NCBI GenBank assembly: GCA_963932145.1
Contig: OZ010616.1
Span: 52,600,346-52,664,345, forward strand
Length of the DNA stretch: 64,000 nt
From: Acanthosepion lycidas
Lineage: Eukaryota; Mollusca; Cephalopoda; Sepiida; Sepiidae
Reading direction: 5' to 3'
Each line of letters starts with the position of its first letter. The stretch's first letter is position 1. Positions 46,740 through 58,259 of this stretch are shown one piece after another. The notes under the pieces are model-generated. The model was not told the origin of the DNA. It saw only the letters and a program-made list of their open reading frames with translations, and searched no databases. Position numbers and translations under genes: made by a program.

Positions 46740-48835
46740 ATTGTTTGTATTCAGACATTCAATTCTTCCTTTGCTCAGTTTCTTATGTAAATCATAGATG
46801 TCTCTACTTGTTACTGAGAACTGCACCAGTTTTGGTTTCTTCTTGGGTCAATTCCCGCATAGATTCTTTTATTCCTTATCAGAAATACCAGGTTAAACCT
46901 CAGTCTTCTCCATGTTCTGCAACTATAGCTCACAGAAATCACTTTTTCCAGCATGACAGTTACATTTGCAACAGACACCTATTAATTGCCATATATAATA
47001 ACTGCAAACATGTCCTCAAAGTAGCTAAGTCTTTGTTCACTGATAGAATGAAGCACTGTATATCCTATATCAACTTTGGCTCTTGTTATTAATGGCGGCT
47101 CTGTAATAGTGTATTAAATAACAGAAAGATTTATATTCTTCCTCCCTTTAATTATTTGAAGTGTTAACATGAATATTCCACCCATAAATTCTCTTCAAAC
47201 CCGTCTTGATTCATCTGCAGAATACTTACTTAACTTTCCACTTAGAACTGAGCCTCTGTTGAGTGATATGCATATAATCCCTTCAATATTTTTTTTTCTA
47301 TCATCTTTAAACTGGATCCACACAAAGCATGTAACAGTTATAACCTGATGGTATTTCTGCAATAATGCTTAAAAAATGTGCACATAAACTGTTTCGTGTT
47401 CTCTCTAAACAGTATAATAAATGTCTCATTGCCTCTTGCTTGTTGGAAATGCTCAATTGTTGTTCTAGTCTTCAAGAATTCTGGTGAAATATCTGACTCT
47501 CCCTATTATTAGCATTCTACCTCTTTTTTGTAAACTACTACAGGCCCTAATCAATACTGAATTAGTTAGGCATCTCACATAACAGAGCCTTCTTTCAGAC
47601 AAGCAGTATGGCTTTCTCTAGTTTAACTGCTGATATATTAATGATTACTGCAGAAAGAGTCTATCAAGTTTTAGATAAGAATGGTGAAGTTTAGGCTGTT
47701 GATTTGGACATCTTGAAAGCATTCAACAGAATTTGGGATACCAGTCTTCTTCACAAGTTGAAAAGTTATGTTGTCTCCAAACAAATTTCTGAACTGATAC
47801 AATCTTTCTTATCATATCATGAAATGAAAGTCATCCTGAATGACCACTCTTCTAGATCTTTTTGTACTAATGAAGGTGTCCCTTGGTTCTACATTTTTTT
47901 TAATTTTCATTAACAACCTTCTCAATGGTAGCAGCTGTCAATTTGTTATCTATCCTGGTGGCACAACTATTTACTCCTGTCTTGATAGTAAGTCAAATAA
48001 GGTGGCTGCTATCAAAAACTATAATTTGTTGTTAACTGGGACAAGAAATGGCTTTTTAATTTTAATGTCTCCAAAATGAAACTGCTCTCTTTTAATCATT
48101 TTAGCAAAACATTTCCATTTTCCATCAACATGGCTGATGCTAGCCTTCAGGAATGTGATATGTTGCACTTTCTCAGATGACATTAAGTTAAAAAAGTATA
48201 CTGAATCCATTGCTAAGTCAGCTGCTAAGAAAGTTGGTCCAATATACCACACCAGACAAGTTTTCTCTCCAGTGTCTATTCTTTATATCTATAAGTCTAC
48301 CATTCATGACTATAATGTTGCAGCCAAATATGATCTGGTGTTCCTGCTATATTTAGTAATTCTAGATAAAATCCAAAGAAGAATCAGCACTATTGTTGGT
48401 CATGACTTGGCATCTTAGCTTCAGCTACTTTCCCTGTGCCTTTTCTATGAATATTTTTATGGTAATTGTTCAGATGAGCTCTTCACGATGGTACCTACAT
48501 TTTATGAATTTAAGTGAAGTACTAGACTGGTAACAAAGTTTCATTAATTTACAGTTGAATTAGCTAGATGTTAGTTTAAGTTAAATACTAACTTCTTGGG
48601 AAACTCTCTTATGGCTCCATGCTTTCTAGCCAACATTGATCTTCAAAAATTTAAATGCAATGTCAATCACTGTCTACTGTCTTCCAGATTACTCATCCAT
48701 TGTTCTTGCTCCTTGGTAATGTTTCTGTTTTCTAATTCTTCCTCACTCAGTAACACCCTGTGTATTAGTGACTTTACCATCTGGCTTTGGGTAAGTCCAA
48801 TTAGAAAAAAACTAAGAAAAATATCTTTGTACCTA
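46740..48835 (+). mobile_element. Jockey/CR1-type LINE ORF2 relic
   Basis: In order, broken frames give AHRNHFFQHDSYICNR and NNCKHVLKVAKSLF (pre-RT region, 46930-47040) and a degraded palm region. Then come DLDILKAFNRIWDTSLLHKL (47704), QSFLSYHEMKVILNDHSSRS, GSTFFLIFINNLLNGS with a decayed YPGGTTIYSCL at the YADD site (47960), MADASLQ, SAAKKVGPIYHTRQVF, LDKIQRRISTIVGHDLAS (48350-48415), and the WNSLP-type tail with LQKFKCNVNHCLLSS near 48650. The catalytic YADD has become YPGG. The 3' UTR at 48700-48830 is the same tail as in the satellites, and the 129-bp array begins immediately after it. Confidence 0.85.
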
Positions 48836-50530
48836 ATCAATATTTGATTAACAATCAAGTCTTTTTGATTTTGTTAATATTTCCATGTTTATTGCCATCA
48901 TCCTCATAACATTATCTACATCTAGAAAGGATGAAAGCAACTATGAAAAACATCCTTGTAGGTAATCAATATTTGATTAAAAAGCAAGTCTCCATGATTT
49001 GGTTAATATTTACATGCTTATTGCCATCATCCTCATAACATTATCTACATCTAGAAAGGATGAAAGCAACTATGAAAAACATCCTTGTAGCTAATCAATA
49101 TTTGATTAACAATCAAGTCTCCATTATTTGGTTAATATTTCCATGTTTATTGCCATCATCCTCATAACATTATCTACAACTAGAAAGGAAGAAAGCAACT
49201 GTGAAAAACATCCTTGTAGCTAATCAGTATTTGATTAACAATCAAGTCTCCTTGATTTGGTTAATATTTCCATGTTTATTGCCATCATCCTCATAACATT
49301 ATCTACATCTAGAAAGGATGAAAGCAACTGTGAAAAACATCCTTGTAGCTAATCAATATTTGATTAATAATCAAGTCTCCTTGATTTGGTTAATATTTCC
49401 ATGTTTACTGCCATCATCCTCATAACATTATCTACATCTAGAAAGGATGAAAGCAACCATGAAAAACATCCTTGTAGCTAATCAATATTTGATTAAAAAG
49501 CAAGTCTCCTTGATTTGTTCAATATTTACATGCTTATTGCCATCATCCTCATAACATTATCTACATCTAGAAAGGATGAAAGCAACTATGAAAAACATCC
49601 TTGTAGCTAATCAATATTTGATTAACAATCAAGTCTCCTTGATTTGGTTAATATTTCCATGTTTATTGCCATCATCCTCATAACATTATCTACATCTAGA
49701 AAGGATGAAAGCAACTATGAAAAACATCCTTGTAGCTAATCAATATTTGATTAATTATCAAGTCTCCTTGATTTGGTTAATATTTCCATGTTTATTGCCA
49801 TCATCCTCATAACATTATCTCCATCTAGAAAGGATGAAAGCAACTGTGAAAAACATCCTTGTAGCTAATCAATATTTGATTAACAATCAAGTCTCCTTGA
49901 TTTGGTTAATATTTCCATGTTTATTGCCATCATCCTCATAACATTATCTACATCTAGAAAGGATGAAAGCATCTGTGAAAAACATAATTGTAGCTAATCA
50001 ATATTTGATTAACAATCAAGTCTCCATGATTTGGTTAATATTTCCATGTTTATTGCCATCATCCTCATAACATTATCTCCATCTAGAAAGGATGAAAGCA
50101 ACTATGAAAAACATCCTTGTAGCTAATCAATATTTGATTAACAATCCAGTCTCCTTGATTTGGTTAATATTTCCATGTTTATTGCCATCATCCTCATAAC
50201 ATTATCTACATCTAGAAAGGATGAAAGCAACTATGAAAAACATCCTTGTAGCTAATCAATATTTGATTAACAATCAAGTCTCCTTGATTTGGTTAATATT
50301 TCCATGTTTATTGCCATCATCCTCATAACATTATCTACATCTAGAAAGGATGAAAGCAACTATGAAAAACATCCTTGTAGCTAATCAATATTTGATTAAC
50401 AATCAAGTCTCCATGATTTGGTTAATATTTCCATGTTTATTGCCATCATCCTCATAACATTATCTACATCTAGAAACAATGAAAGCAACTCTAAAAGAAA
50501 AAATATCTTTGTCATTAATCAATATTTGAT
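48831..50530. repeat. 129-bp satellite, 13 copies, exact period
   Basis: TAGAAAGG anchors fall at 48923, 49052 and every 129 bp to 50471, with no indel in 12 steps. Units contain TCAATATTTGATTAACAATC, CATGTTTATTGCCATCATCC and TAACATTATCTACATC. Each unit can form a hairpin: AATCAAG-TCTC-CTTGATT extended by ATTAAC/GTTAAT. Substitutions are few, which indicates recent homogenisation. The following 600 bp (50530-51160) is AT-rich with nothing recognised. Confidence 0.97.
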
Positions 50531-51159
50531 TTAGAATTTATGAATAGTTCCATTTAATGAGTGTTATGCAAAATTAAGCCTGGCATAAAACTGGCTGTAA
50601 ATAATTTTCTGTTTTAAATTAAAAATTTCATATTAATTAAGAATTTCATTAATTCTTTTCCTGAATTTTCTTTTCCTTATATAATGGATTAAATTTAATC
50701 ATTTGAAAATTAATATTAAAAGAAAAACATACTTGATTGCTTTAAAACTTTTTTGGCAATATAATAATTGGTACATCTGGATATTAAAATAAATCAGTAA
50801 AATTTAATTAAAATTATCTTTAAAATTTTAAAGATTTTTGTTCTTTTGTTCATATTTTCTGAGTTTTCAGTTCTCAATGTAACAGTTGGATTCAAGGTTC
50901 GAAGGTCAAATCTGCAAAGATAAAAATAAAATTTCTTTATTACTTTTAGAGACAAAGTAATAATGAAAACATAATCAAAATGAATATATATTAATAAGGA
51001 ATGATTACAAAACACTTGTCAAAAGTACACAAATGCATGCTGGTATTTTTTTTACTTATCCAATAAAATAGACCAGTTTATTGTTTAATATGACTCAGTC
51101 TCAATCTGCCTTTTCTAGAAGACAGAATAATATGTCCATTTATCCAACCTTGTTTTGTT

Positions 51160-51708
51160 TTCGAGGCGGTGTAATGGTTAGCAAGCTTGTCTCGCTAGAA
51201 CAATTACAACTGAGTAGTGAGTTCGATCCTCACTGGGTGCATCATACTTTCGGCCTTGTGCCACATCTAAGCTATGCTTAGAGAATCACTTAGGGCATCT
51301 CGGCATGGTGTAATGGTTAGCAAGCTTGTCTCACTAGAACAATTATGACTGAGTAGTGAGTTCAATCCTCACTGGGTGCTCCATACTTTCAGCTTTGTGC
51401 CACATCTAAGCTATGTTTAGAGAATCACTTAGGGCATCTCAGCGTGGTGTAATGGTTAGCAAGCTTATCTCGCTAGAACAATTACAACTGAGTAGTAAGT
51501 TTGATCCTCACTGGGTGCACCATACTTTCGGCCTTGTGCCACATCTAAGCTACACTTAGAGAATCACTTAGGGCATCTCGGTGTGGTGTAATGGTTAGAA
51601 AGCTTGTCTTGCTAGATCAATTCCGACTGAGTAGTGAGTTTGGTCCTCACTGGGTGCCCCATACTTTCAGCCTTGTGCCATATCTAAGCCAGGCTTAGAA
51701 AATCACTA
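51160..51708 (+). repeat. 139-bp tandem repeat with tRNA-like head, 4 copies
   Basis: GTGTAATGGTTAGCA at 51169, 51308, 51447 and 51586 gives an exact 139-bp period. The head has an A-box-like TGGTGTAATGGTTAGCA and a B box GAGTTCGATCCTC inside a perfect T stem (GTGAG/CTCAC); GCATCTC can pair with TGGGTGC as an acceptor stem. The body (TTTCGGCCTTGTGCCACATC) recurs at 35553. The units appear to be SINEs joined head to tail. The region 51710-52440 holds nothing recognised. Confidence 0.88.
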
Positions 51709-52449
51709 TCCAATCTTGTTTTTATGCATAGACACCAGATCATAGTTTGTGAACATTTTGCCTTCTTTACTGTTAATTTGCCTTGCATACATTGCTTGCT
51801 TGCTTGCTTGCTATTATTTCATTTTTGCCCTGTTCATTTTCCTTTTTCTTGCAAACTTTGTTAATTCTTTTTTATGGACAGTTTTGTTCTATATTTTGTA
51901 TTTGATGATGGCTACTCACTCCACAGGTTATGATCCCAGGAATAGATTCTGTTTAAATGGTGATGAATGAATTATATGTACTATGATTATATTTGGGTTA
52001 CATGTGAATCCAAAAATTACTCAAAACAATCTTGGCACCATTTGTACTGACAAAGAGTACTGTGAAAAGGATGTTAACTTTTGTTGAAAACAAAACAGTC
52101 ACTGGTAATTTCACAGACTAAATAGTCACATATTTCCAACTGGTAGAGTAGGTTTTGACTGAAGCTTAGATTACAAAAGTTGATTTTCTGGAATTGATAA
52201 AGTGACAGACAAGTCATTCTGCTTTAATACGAAGTTAACAGTAGTAGATGTACAATGGCAAACTAATTCAGTATCAGTAGTTCCTAAGCCAATAGTCTTG
52301 ACACAAAGGAGAATGTCTGAAAGTATATCCCTACAGATCATAAGATGTTGTTAAAAAAAATAGAAGAAAAAACAAGTTTAAAAAAATAAACAATTATGTT
52401 TTATATTGTAATATAGGAATACAGTATTATTGACATTAATTTGAACATT

Positions 52450-52810
52450 ATCTGTTTGTTTTGCAAGATGACTGGATGCAGCATATACTTAGAAAAATCC
52501 AGAACATCAGATCCCATGCAATACTTAACACAATTTATGGAGAAGTGATACCAATCTCTCTTAAGCTCAAACAAAAACAATTACAGTTTGCTGGCTACTG
52601 CCACCAAGTGGACAGAGAAATCATCTCATCCTTATTCCTATGGCATCCTTCTTCTGAAAGTGTCTTCTCACGAAAATTGACTTTCCCAGACACCATAGCT
52701 CAGGACTCGGGGTTGAAGATTGGGGATATGGGGACAGCAATACTGGACCGAACAGTGTAGAAAGGGAATGTGAATGGAGTTCTGTCCAACCATAAAAGGA
52801 GGTCAAAGGA
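52450..52810 (+). mobile_element. LINE ORF2 C-terminal fragment
   Basis: The frame at 52461-52760 reads MQHILRKIQNIRSHA, YGEVIPISLKLKQKQLQFAG, YCHQVDREIISSLFLWHPSS, then LTFPDTIAQDSGL and AILDRTV. This is the familiar post-RT C-terminus 'LYGxxPxxSxxIxxRRLxFAGHC...LLWxPxxG' of a further LINE family. It is 5'-truncated and starts about 40 bp before the frame. The stretch 52810-53510 after it is AT-rich with nothing recognised. Confidence 0.8.
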
Positions 52811-53509
52811 AAATGATGATCATTATTGAGATTCCATTTGTGTTAATATAAATTTATTGTAGATTAACAACTAAAAGACGTCAGGATGTTTTTTATAGTA
52901 ATGATGTCAAAATATTTATAGTGATATTTAAGTTTCAGTTTATTATAATTTATCAAAGATTTATTATCAGCTTATCAATACTTTATTATTTACAATTATT
53001 TATGGCCAGAAATGAGTAAGAAAATGTTATAAAATGTTTAAATTTAAATTTTAAAATGTTTTATTTCACTTTTATTGTTTTGAATGAGTTTAACAAACAT
53101 TATTTAATAAGAAAAAATTTAAGTGATTATTTTGAATAATTACAAATATAAAAAAATGTCTTTTGAGGATATAGACAATAATGGTTCTCCACACTTTCCT
53201 TTTTCTTCACTATTACATGAATTTTCTTGGGAAAGAGAGTGGAATAATTTCCTGTTGCCTTCTCTATAGTTTTGAGTTCAGAGAATATCTGTAAAGTTGC
53301 CAATTAATGCTAGTAGAACCAGTCTAACCTACTAATTTATCCATAGCTGGGGGCAGAAGAAATGAGTTCATGCCTTTCCCTAGAGTATTCTAGTAAAGTG
53401 AACAGAATAATTTAGGACGACATTATGTATGGTGAATTATTCTGTTACAATTTGATTATAGTAATGAAGGCTTGTGTAGTACCAACAACACTTTTTGAAA
53501 GGAACTAAA

Positions 53510-54170
53510 GCGCTCTTTTAGTCATCTGCGAGAACCCTTTTTACCTTCCATCAGCACAGCTGATGCTAACCTCCAGAAGAGTTACACATTGCAGCTTCTC
53601 AGTTTAAGTTGGTACGACATGGAAAGAGTATATTGAATCCATTGCTAAGTCAGCAGCTAAGAAAATGGGTTAACTGTGTCATACTAAATACAGTGAACAA
53701 TTTTCTTTATTCCTCATTGAAATCTATCTTACATATTTATAAATCTACCATTTGACCTAGCTTTGAATATTGCTGTGACACCTGGTCTGGTGCTCCTATT
53801 ATATATTTAAAACTTCTTGATAAAATCCAAAGGAGAATATGCAATCTTATTGGTCCTTAGCTGGCATCTCGGCTTCAGTCCCTTCCCCATTGCCAAAACA
53901 TAGCTTTCCTGTGTCATTCCTATAAATACATTTATGCCAATTGTTCAGATGGACTTTAAGTACAGTACAAATTGGCAGCAAGGTCACATCATTTTCCAGT
54001 TGAAACGGCTAGATGTAACCATAAATTATAAGCTAAGAGTTTCTTGTATTGCACTTATTGCTACCAGAAATCTCTTCTGGCTTCTTACATCCCAGTCAAC
54101 TTTGTCAAAAACTTTAATTCTTATTCTTTTATTGTCCTATCTCCTTAATACTAGTTTTTTTTTTCCATAT
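53510..54170 (+). mobile_element. Jockey/CR1-type LINE RT relic
   Basis: Broken frames give LPSISTADANLQKS, IESIAKSAAKKMG-like sequence, a CHT(K)YSEQF segment, IYKSTI, FEYCCDTWSGAPIIYLKLLD, KIQRRICNLIGP and ASRLQSLPHCQNIAFLCHSY. They are in the same order as 48130-48480. It leads directly into the 145-150-bp satellite. Confidence 0.82.
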
Positions 54171-54785
54171 TCTCTAAGACTCAGTAACCCCTTGTGTCCT
54201 TGTGGCTTTATTGACTTTGTTCTTCAAAAATTTAAATGCAATGTCAATCATTATATTCTGTCTTCTTAATTCTTGTCCTTTTATTGTCCTCACTCATTAA
54301 TAGTAGTTTTTTTCCCATATTCTCTAACACTCAGCAACACCTTGCGTCCTAGTGGCTTTATTGCCTTTGTTCTCTAAAAATTTATATGCAATGTCAACCA
54401 TTATCTTCTGTCTTCTTAATTCTTGTTCTTTTATTGTTCTCTCACCTGAATAGTTTTTCTCATATTCTCTAACACTCTGTAACCCCTTGTGTCCTAGTGG
54501 CTTTATTGCCTTTGGTCTTCAAAAATTTAAATGCAATGTCAATCATTATCTTCTGTCTTTTTAATTATTGTTCTTTTGTTTTCTCTCCTTAATAGTAGTT
54601 TTTCTCATATTTTCTAACACTCAGTAACCCCTTGTGTTCTAGTGGCTTTATTGTGTTTGATGTTCAAAAATTTAAATGCAATGTCAATCGATATCTTCTG
54701 TCTTCTTAATTCTTCTCCTTTTATTGTCTTGTCTCCTTAATAGTAGTTTTTCTCATATTTTCTAATACTCAGTAACCCCATTTTT
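54170..54785 (+). repeat. 145-150-bp satellite of a LINE 3' end, 4 copies
   Basis: TTTAAATGCAATGTCAATC-type anchors at 54231, 54381, 54526 and 54671 give periods of 150, 145 and 145 bp. Each unit holds QKFKCNVNHY-type codons, TTCTTAATTCTT, then CTCAGTAACCCCTTGTGTCC and AGTGGCTTTATTGCC. It follows directly on a LINE RT relic of the same family. Confidence 0.92.
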
Positions 54786-54999
54786 CTTAGTTGCTTGTCT
54801 TGCTTAGTGTGAAATGGTTCTTGCTTTGTCCTGAAGCCTCCAAACAGTCTACTTACTCAGCATTACAGAAAATTGTGAATCCAAACCTGTTTAGTCAATA
54901 AATGCCAAATGTTTCCTTATAAGCAGCTAATCTCACCATTACTCTTATATTTGCATGATGTATATAATTTCTTATTAGTTCTATGTGTTGAATGCCTTC

Positions 55000-55385
55000 A
55001 AGATGTTGCTGATCATGGCTCTCCACAATTTCCTGTCCTTTATTGTTCTTGATAAATTTTCTTTTTGTTATCGCTCCTTAACCCTGTTCCACTATCTATT
55101 TACTCAAGTTTATTAGGTAAGCTATGAGTTGTTTTCTCTATTCCTCTTGTCTTTAATATATTGTTTTACCTCATTATGTGCCCTGGAAATCCCAAGTGTC
55201 CTTCCTGGTGTTAAGTATAAGTGTCTTTTTTCTTTCCATTTTCTCTTAACTTCCTCATTGCTCACATGTTTGATCCATGGTATTCTCAGCATCCTTCTGT
55301 ACAACTACATTTTTGTTGCTTCAAGTCTCTTTTTCATCCGTGAGGAGATTGTCCAGCATTCACTGCTAGATATTATTTTTATTAT
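55000..55385 (-). mobile_element. RTE-like LINE C-terminal fragment
   Basis: On the minus strand, a frame ending at 55122 reads MYRRMLRIPWIKHVSNEEV, matching FYRRMLGISWTESMSNDEV at about 57200. The 3' UTR hallmark AGATGTTGCTGATCATGGCT (plus strand) is at 55001. It is truncated on both sides. Confidence 0.82.
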
Positions 55386-55489
55386 TATTTTTTTTCAGTC
55401 AGGGAAATCTCTTCATGCCTTTACCAACCACAAAAAATAAATTATTCACTGCTATATATTATTTTTAGTGGCATCACATATTTGAGTTG

Positions 55490-55700
55490 CTATCCTTTTT
55501 TTTATTTTATTAAACAGTGAAATTAGTAACAACTGACCTAGATCAAGAAGTCCTACTAAAGTAAGATTGTGCCTCCGACAGGAATTGAACCTATATTCCC
55601 CTTTATATCAGGGAAAATGTTTCTATCATCAAAACGTACCTTTACCAATTCGTCCATGGAGGCCTCATTGATAGAGCAAGGTTTGAATGTCTTATTTAAG
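55490..55700 (-). mobile_element. tRNA-derived SINE
   Basis: On the minus strand, ATAGGTTCAATTCCTGTCGG carries a B box. The plus strand shows TTTTATTAAACAGTGAAATT and AACTGACCTAGATC. The head after it is poor. Confidence 0.65.
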
Positions 55701-55904
55701 GAAAGCACAATTTGTCTCATCAGGACGTCTACAAATCTGTGTCATTATTATTTTTATGTTTTATTATTTTATTTACATATTATTTTTTATTATCTTATTA
55801 TTTTTTCTTATTTTATCTCATTGTTTACTATTTTATGACTTTTTATTATTTTTCTTATTACTATAAATGTTATTTTTTAAATGGTACATATATTTCAGTT
55901 TATA

Positions 55905-56040
55905 TTTCAATTTTATTTTCTTAGTCAAATTAATAACGACTGGCCTAGATCGTGATGCCTTAAGATAGTGCCAATGATAGGAATTGAACCTGTGCTCCCT
56001 GGTAGTCATTAGTATGGTTACTGCATTGCAGCATTACAAA
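55905..56040 (-). mobile_element. tRNA-derived SINE
   Basis: A second copy of the preceding family: ACTGGCCTAGATC, then an inverted B box within ATAGGAATTGAACCTGTGCT at 55978. The segment 56040-56340 is unremarkable. Confidence 0.65.
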
Positions 56041-56345
56041 TAAAATAATGACTTTTTTTCAGTTTCCATTAGATTTAACTGTAATCAGAACCCATGTTTT
56101 GTTTTTATACAGATATTGTACCTTGTAACATTTTAATAGCTTACTTTCCTTCTCACACTCACGGTGATATCATTGATGATGTACCCCTTCCCTCCAGTTT
56201 CACACACCTTATGTAGGTGTAGTGTTTGGCGTTTCATTTATATATATTTTTATAAGTAGTGACCATATTTTTTTGTACATGTACAGAAAACACAAAACAT
56301 TATTTTTATGTGAAATCTTAATTTCACCATTTAAAAATCTGTGTA

Positions 56346-57592
56346 ACAGAGCATGCAGCAGAATCAGTCCAGAGATAGGACAAGAACGGTGCAAGTTTGT
56401 TGTAGACATCAGAACAAGGATTGCAGTATTCAGGCTCAGAATGTTATCAGAAAGAGTGGTACAAATGCAGAAGGACGTGTACCGATGTTTCATAGACTAT
56501 GCAAAGGCCTTTGACAAAGTACACCACAAGGATCTGATGGAAATCCTCAGCAACCTTCATATATTCGGGAAAGATATCAGAATAATCAAGAACCTATACT
56601 GGCAGCAGACAGCATGTATGCGCTAGGAATGAGTTCAGTGTATATACAAAAATAGAAAGGAGTGTAAGGCAAAGATGCATCTTCTCACCCGACTTGTTCA
56701 ACCTGTACAGTAAGACAATTCTGAGAGAATTGGAAACTCTACCAGCATTTAGCATTGGTAGTTACAATCTTAACAACATAAGATATGCAGATGACACAGT
56801 ACTGATAGCAGACATGGGAAAGAAATTACAAAATCTCCTACAGAAGGTAGTGACGGAGAACGAGAAAAAGGGACTAAGCTTAAACTAGAAGATGGAGTGC
56901 ATGGTTGTCAGTAAGAGGATGAGCTTGACATGAAGGCTGGAAACACTAGAATCAAGTAGATGTTGAAGTTTAAATTCCTGGGAAGTATCTTGACAGAGGA
57001 CGGTAAGTGTGACACTGAGATCCGTAGACATATTGGGATGGCCAAGGACACGTTCCATAAGCTGGGCAGAGTATTGCGAGACAGGAGGATATCTTTGGTA
57101 ACAAAGAAAAGAATACTGAACTGTTACATGACATCTGTCCTTCTTTACGGTAGCAAATGTTGGATGATTTCCTCAAAGATGAAGAAGAGACTCAAGGCAA
57201 CAGAGATGTAGTTCTACAGAAGGATGCTAGGGATATCATGGACCGAGAGTATGAGCAATGATGAGGTCTTAGAGGGGTTGCAAACAAGAAGGAAGCTTAT
57301 ACTTAATATCAGGAAGGGGCAGCTGAAGTTTCTGGGACATATAATGAGGAATGAATGTCTGGAGAATCTGATATTCATGGGTTGAATATAGGGAAAGAGA
57401 GACAAGGGAAAGCAGTGTGTAACATATCTAGCAGACTTGGTCAGGTAGATGACAGAACATGGTCTGGGAGAGGAAGCAGAGGGAAGGAACTTGTTGAGAG
57501 CTGCAAGGGATACAGGGAGGTGGAGAGCCATGATCGCCTACATCCTGAAAGGACATGGCACATAAAAAGAAAGAGCATTACATGACTAACAT
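56346..57592 (+). pseudogene. RTE-like LINE reverse transcriptase (broken)
   Basis: It begins inside the RT with ISPEIGQERCKFVVDIRTRI. It continues with FIDYAKAFDKVHHKDLMEIL (catalytic region), RIIKNLYWQQTA, a decayed RQRC...LFNLYSKTILRELE, then NNIRYADDTVLIADMGKKLQ (YADD at 56784-56795). Further on come KKGLSLN, FLGSILTEDGKCDTEI, LLYGSKCWMISSKMKKRLKA, YRRMLGISWTESMSN, and QLKFLGHIMRNECLENL to a terminal ILKGHGT near 57570. The N-terminal endonuclease is absent (5' truncation). At least four stops or frameshifts are present. It is the best-preserved member of the family whose minus-strand scraps lie at 24.1, 38.3 and 55.0 kb. Confidence 0.88.
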
Positions 57593-57599
57593 CATTACC

Positions 57600-57969
57600 T
57601 GTATCTGTATGTATGCAAAATTTATTAAACTTATATTTAAAACAATTTTCAGAGTATATGTTATTTATATAAAACTACCTTCAGGGTATATGTATAAACT
57701 GTGTTATGAAATGTAAAGGGATATCATGTTTAATGTTTGGGTTCCATTCCCAAGCTGCCTCATTTTATAGATGCTCTATGTACAAATTAAATAGTCTGTA
57801 TTCCAAAATCCAAAAAAAATCTGAAAAGTGAAGCACTTCTGGTTCCAAGAATTTCAGATAAAGGATTCTTAACCTGTAGTAATAAATAATATTGGATAAA
57901 ACATCCACTTAAAAATTAATTTGTATATTAAATAAAAAATAATAAAATAGAACAGAGTGGATACTCACT
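57600..57969 (-). other. Region 3' of the AMDHD2 exon, possible 3' UTR or intron
   Basis: No repeat is recognised. GAAGTGAGT (donor consensus) on the minus strand at 57971-57963 starts about 10 bp after the AMDHD2 stop, so a 3'-UTR intron is possible. Several AATAAA-like words occur on the minus strand but none can be assigned. Confidence 0.3.
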
Positions 57970-57979
57970 TCCATCTGGC

Positions 57980-58191
57980 TCAGCTTTGAAAGGAGAATCT
58001 TTTAAGTTTCGATGATGGATTCTCCCAGACTAACTCCGAAGCAATATACGTTGCCTGCACATTAAGTTGATCATCAAGTAGGATAAAATCAGCATCAGTA
58101 CCAAATTCCAAGGATCCCTTTCGATCTGTGATCCCCAAAAGCTTGGCTGGGTGTAAAGAAGCCATTTCTAAAGCAGATACCTTGGTACAAT
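57980..58191 (-). CDS. AMDHD2: AMDHD2, last coding exon (N-acetylglucosamine-6-phosphate deacetylase)
   Basis: The enzyme hydrolyses GlcNAc-6-phosphate to glucosamine-6-phosphate and acetate in the cytosol, in amino-sugar salvage. The exon encodes 69 residues from CTKVSALEMASLHPAKLLGI through KGSLEFGTDADFILLDD to VQATYIASELVWENP, then a short basic tail and TGA at 57982-57980. This corresponds to the C-terminus of animal AMDHD2/NagA: the SxEALxxASLHPAxLLG helix, the DADFVVLD strand and the ATYISGELVW strand of the outer beta domain. The metal-binding and catalytic residues lie in upstream exons. The acceptor is strong: a ~18-base poly-T tract, then TATATCAAG. The exon starts in phase with two bases (AT) of a split codon. 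The tail after VWENP differs from vertebrates in length, as expected for a variable end. No other exon was found in the window. Confidence 0.9.
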
Positions 58192-58199
58192 CTTGATAT

Positions 58200-58223
58200 A
58201 AAAAAAAAAAAAAAAAAATGAAA

Positions 58224-58259
<36 letters not shown>

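Noticed and set aside
51160-51708. Cluster of functional tRNA genes
   Set aside because: The D-to-T distance is too long for a normal tRNA, no clean anticodon arm forms, and the same tail occurs as a solitary repeat.
55569-55838. 89-codon frame at 55.6 kb
   Set aside because: It crosses a SINE and a T-rich tract. The hydrophobic content comes from TAT/TTT codons.
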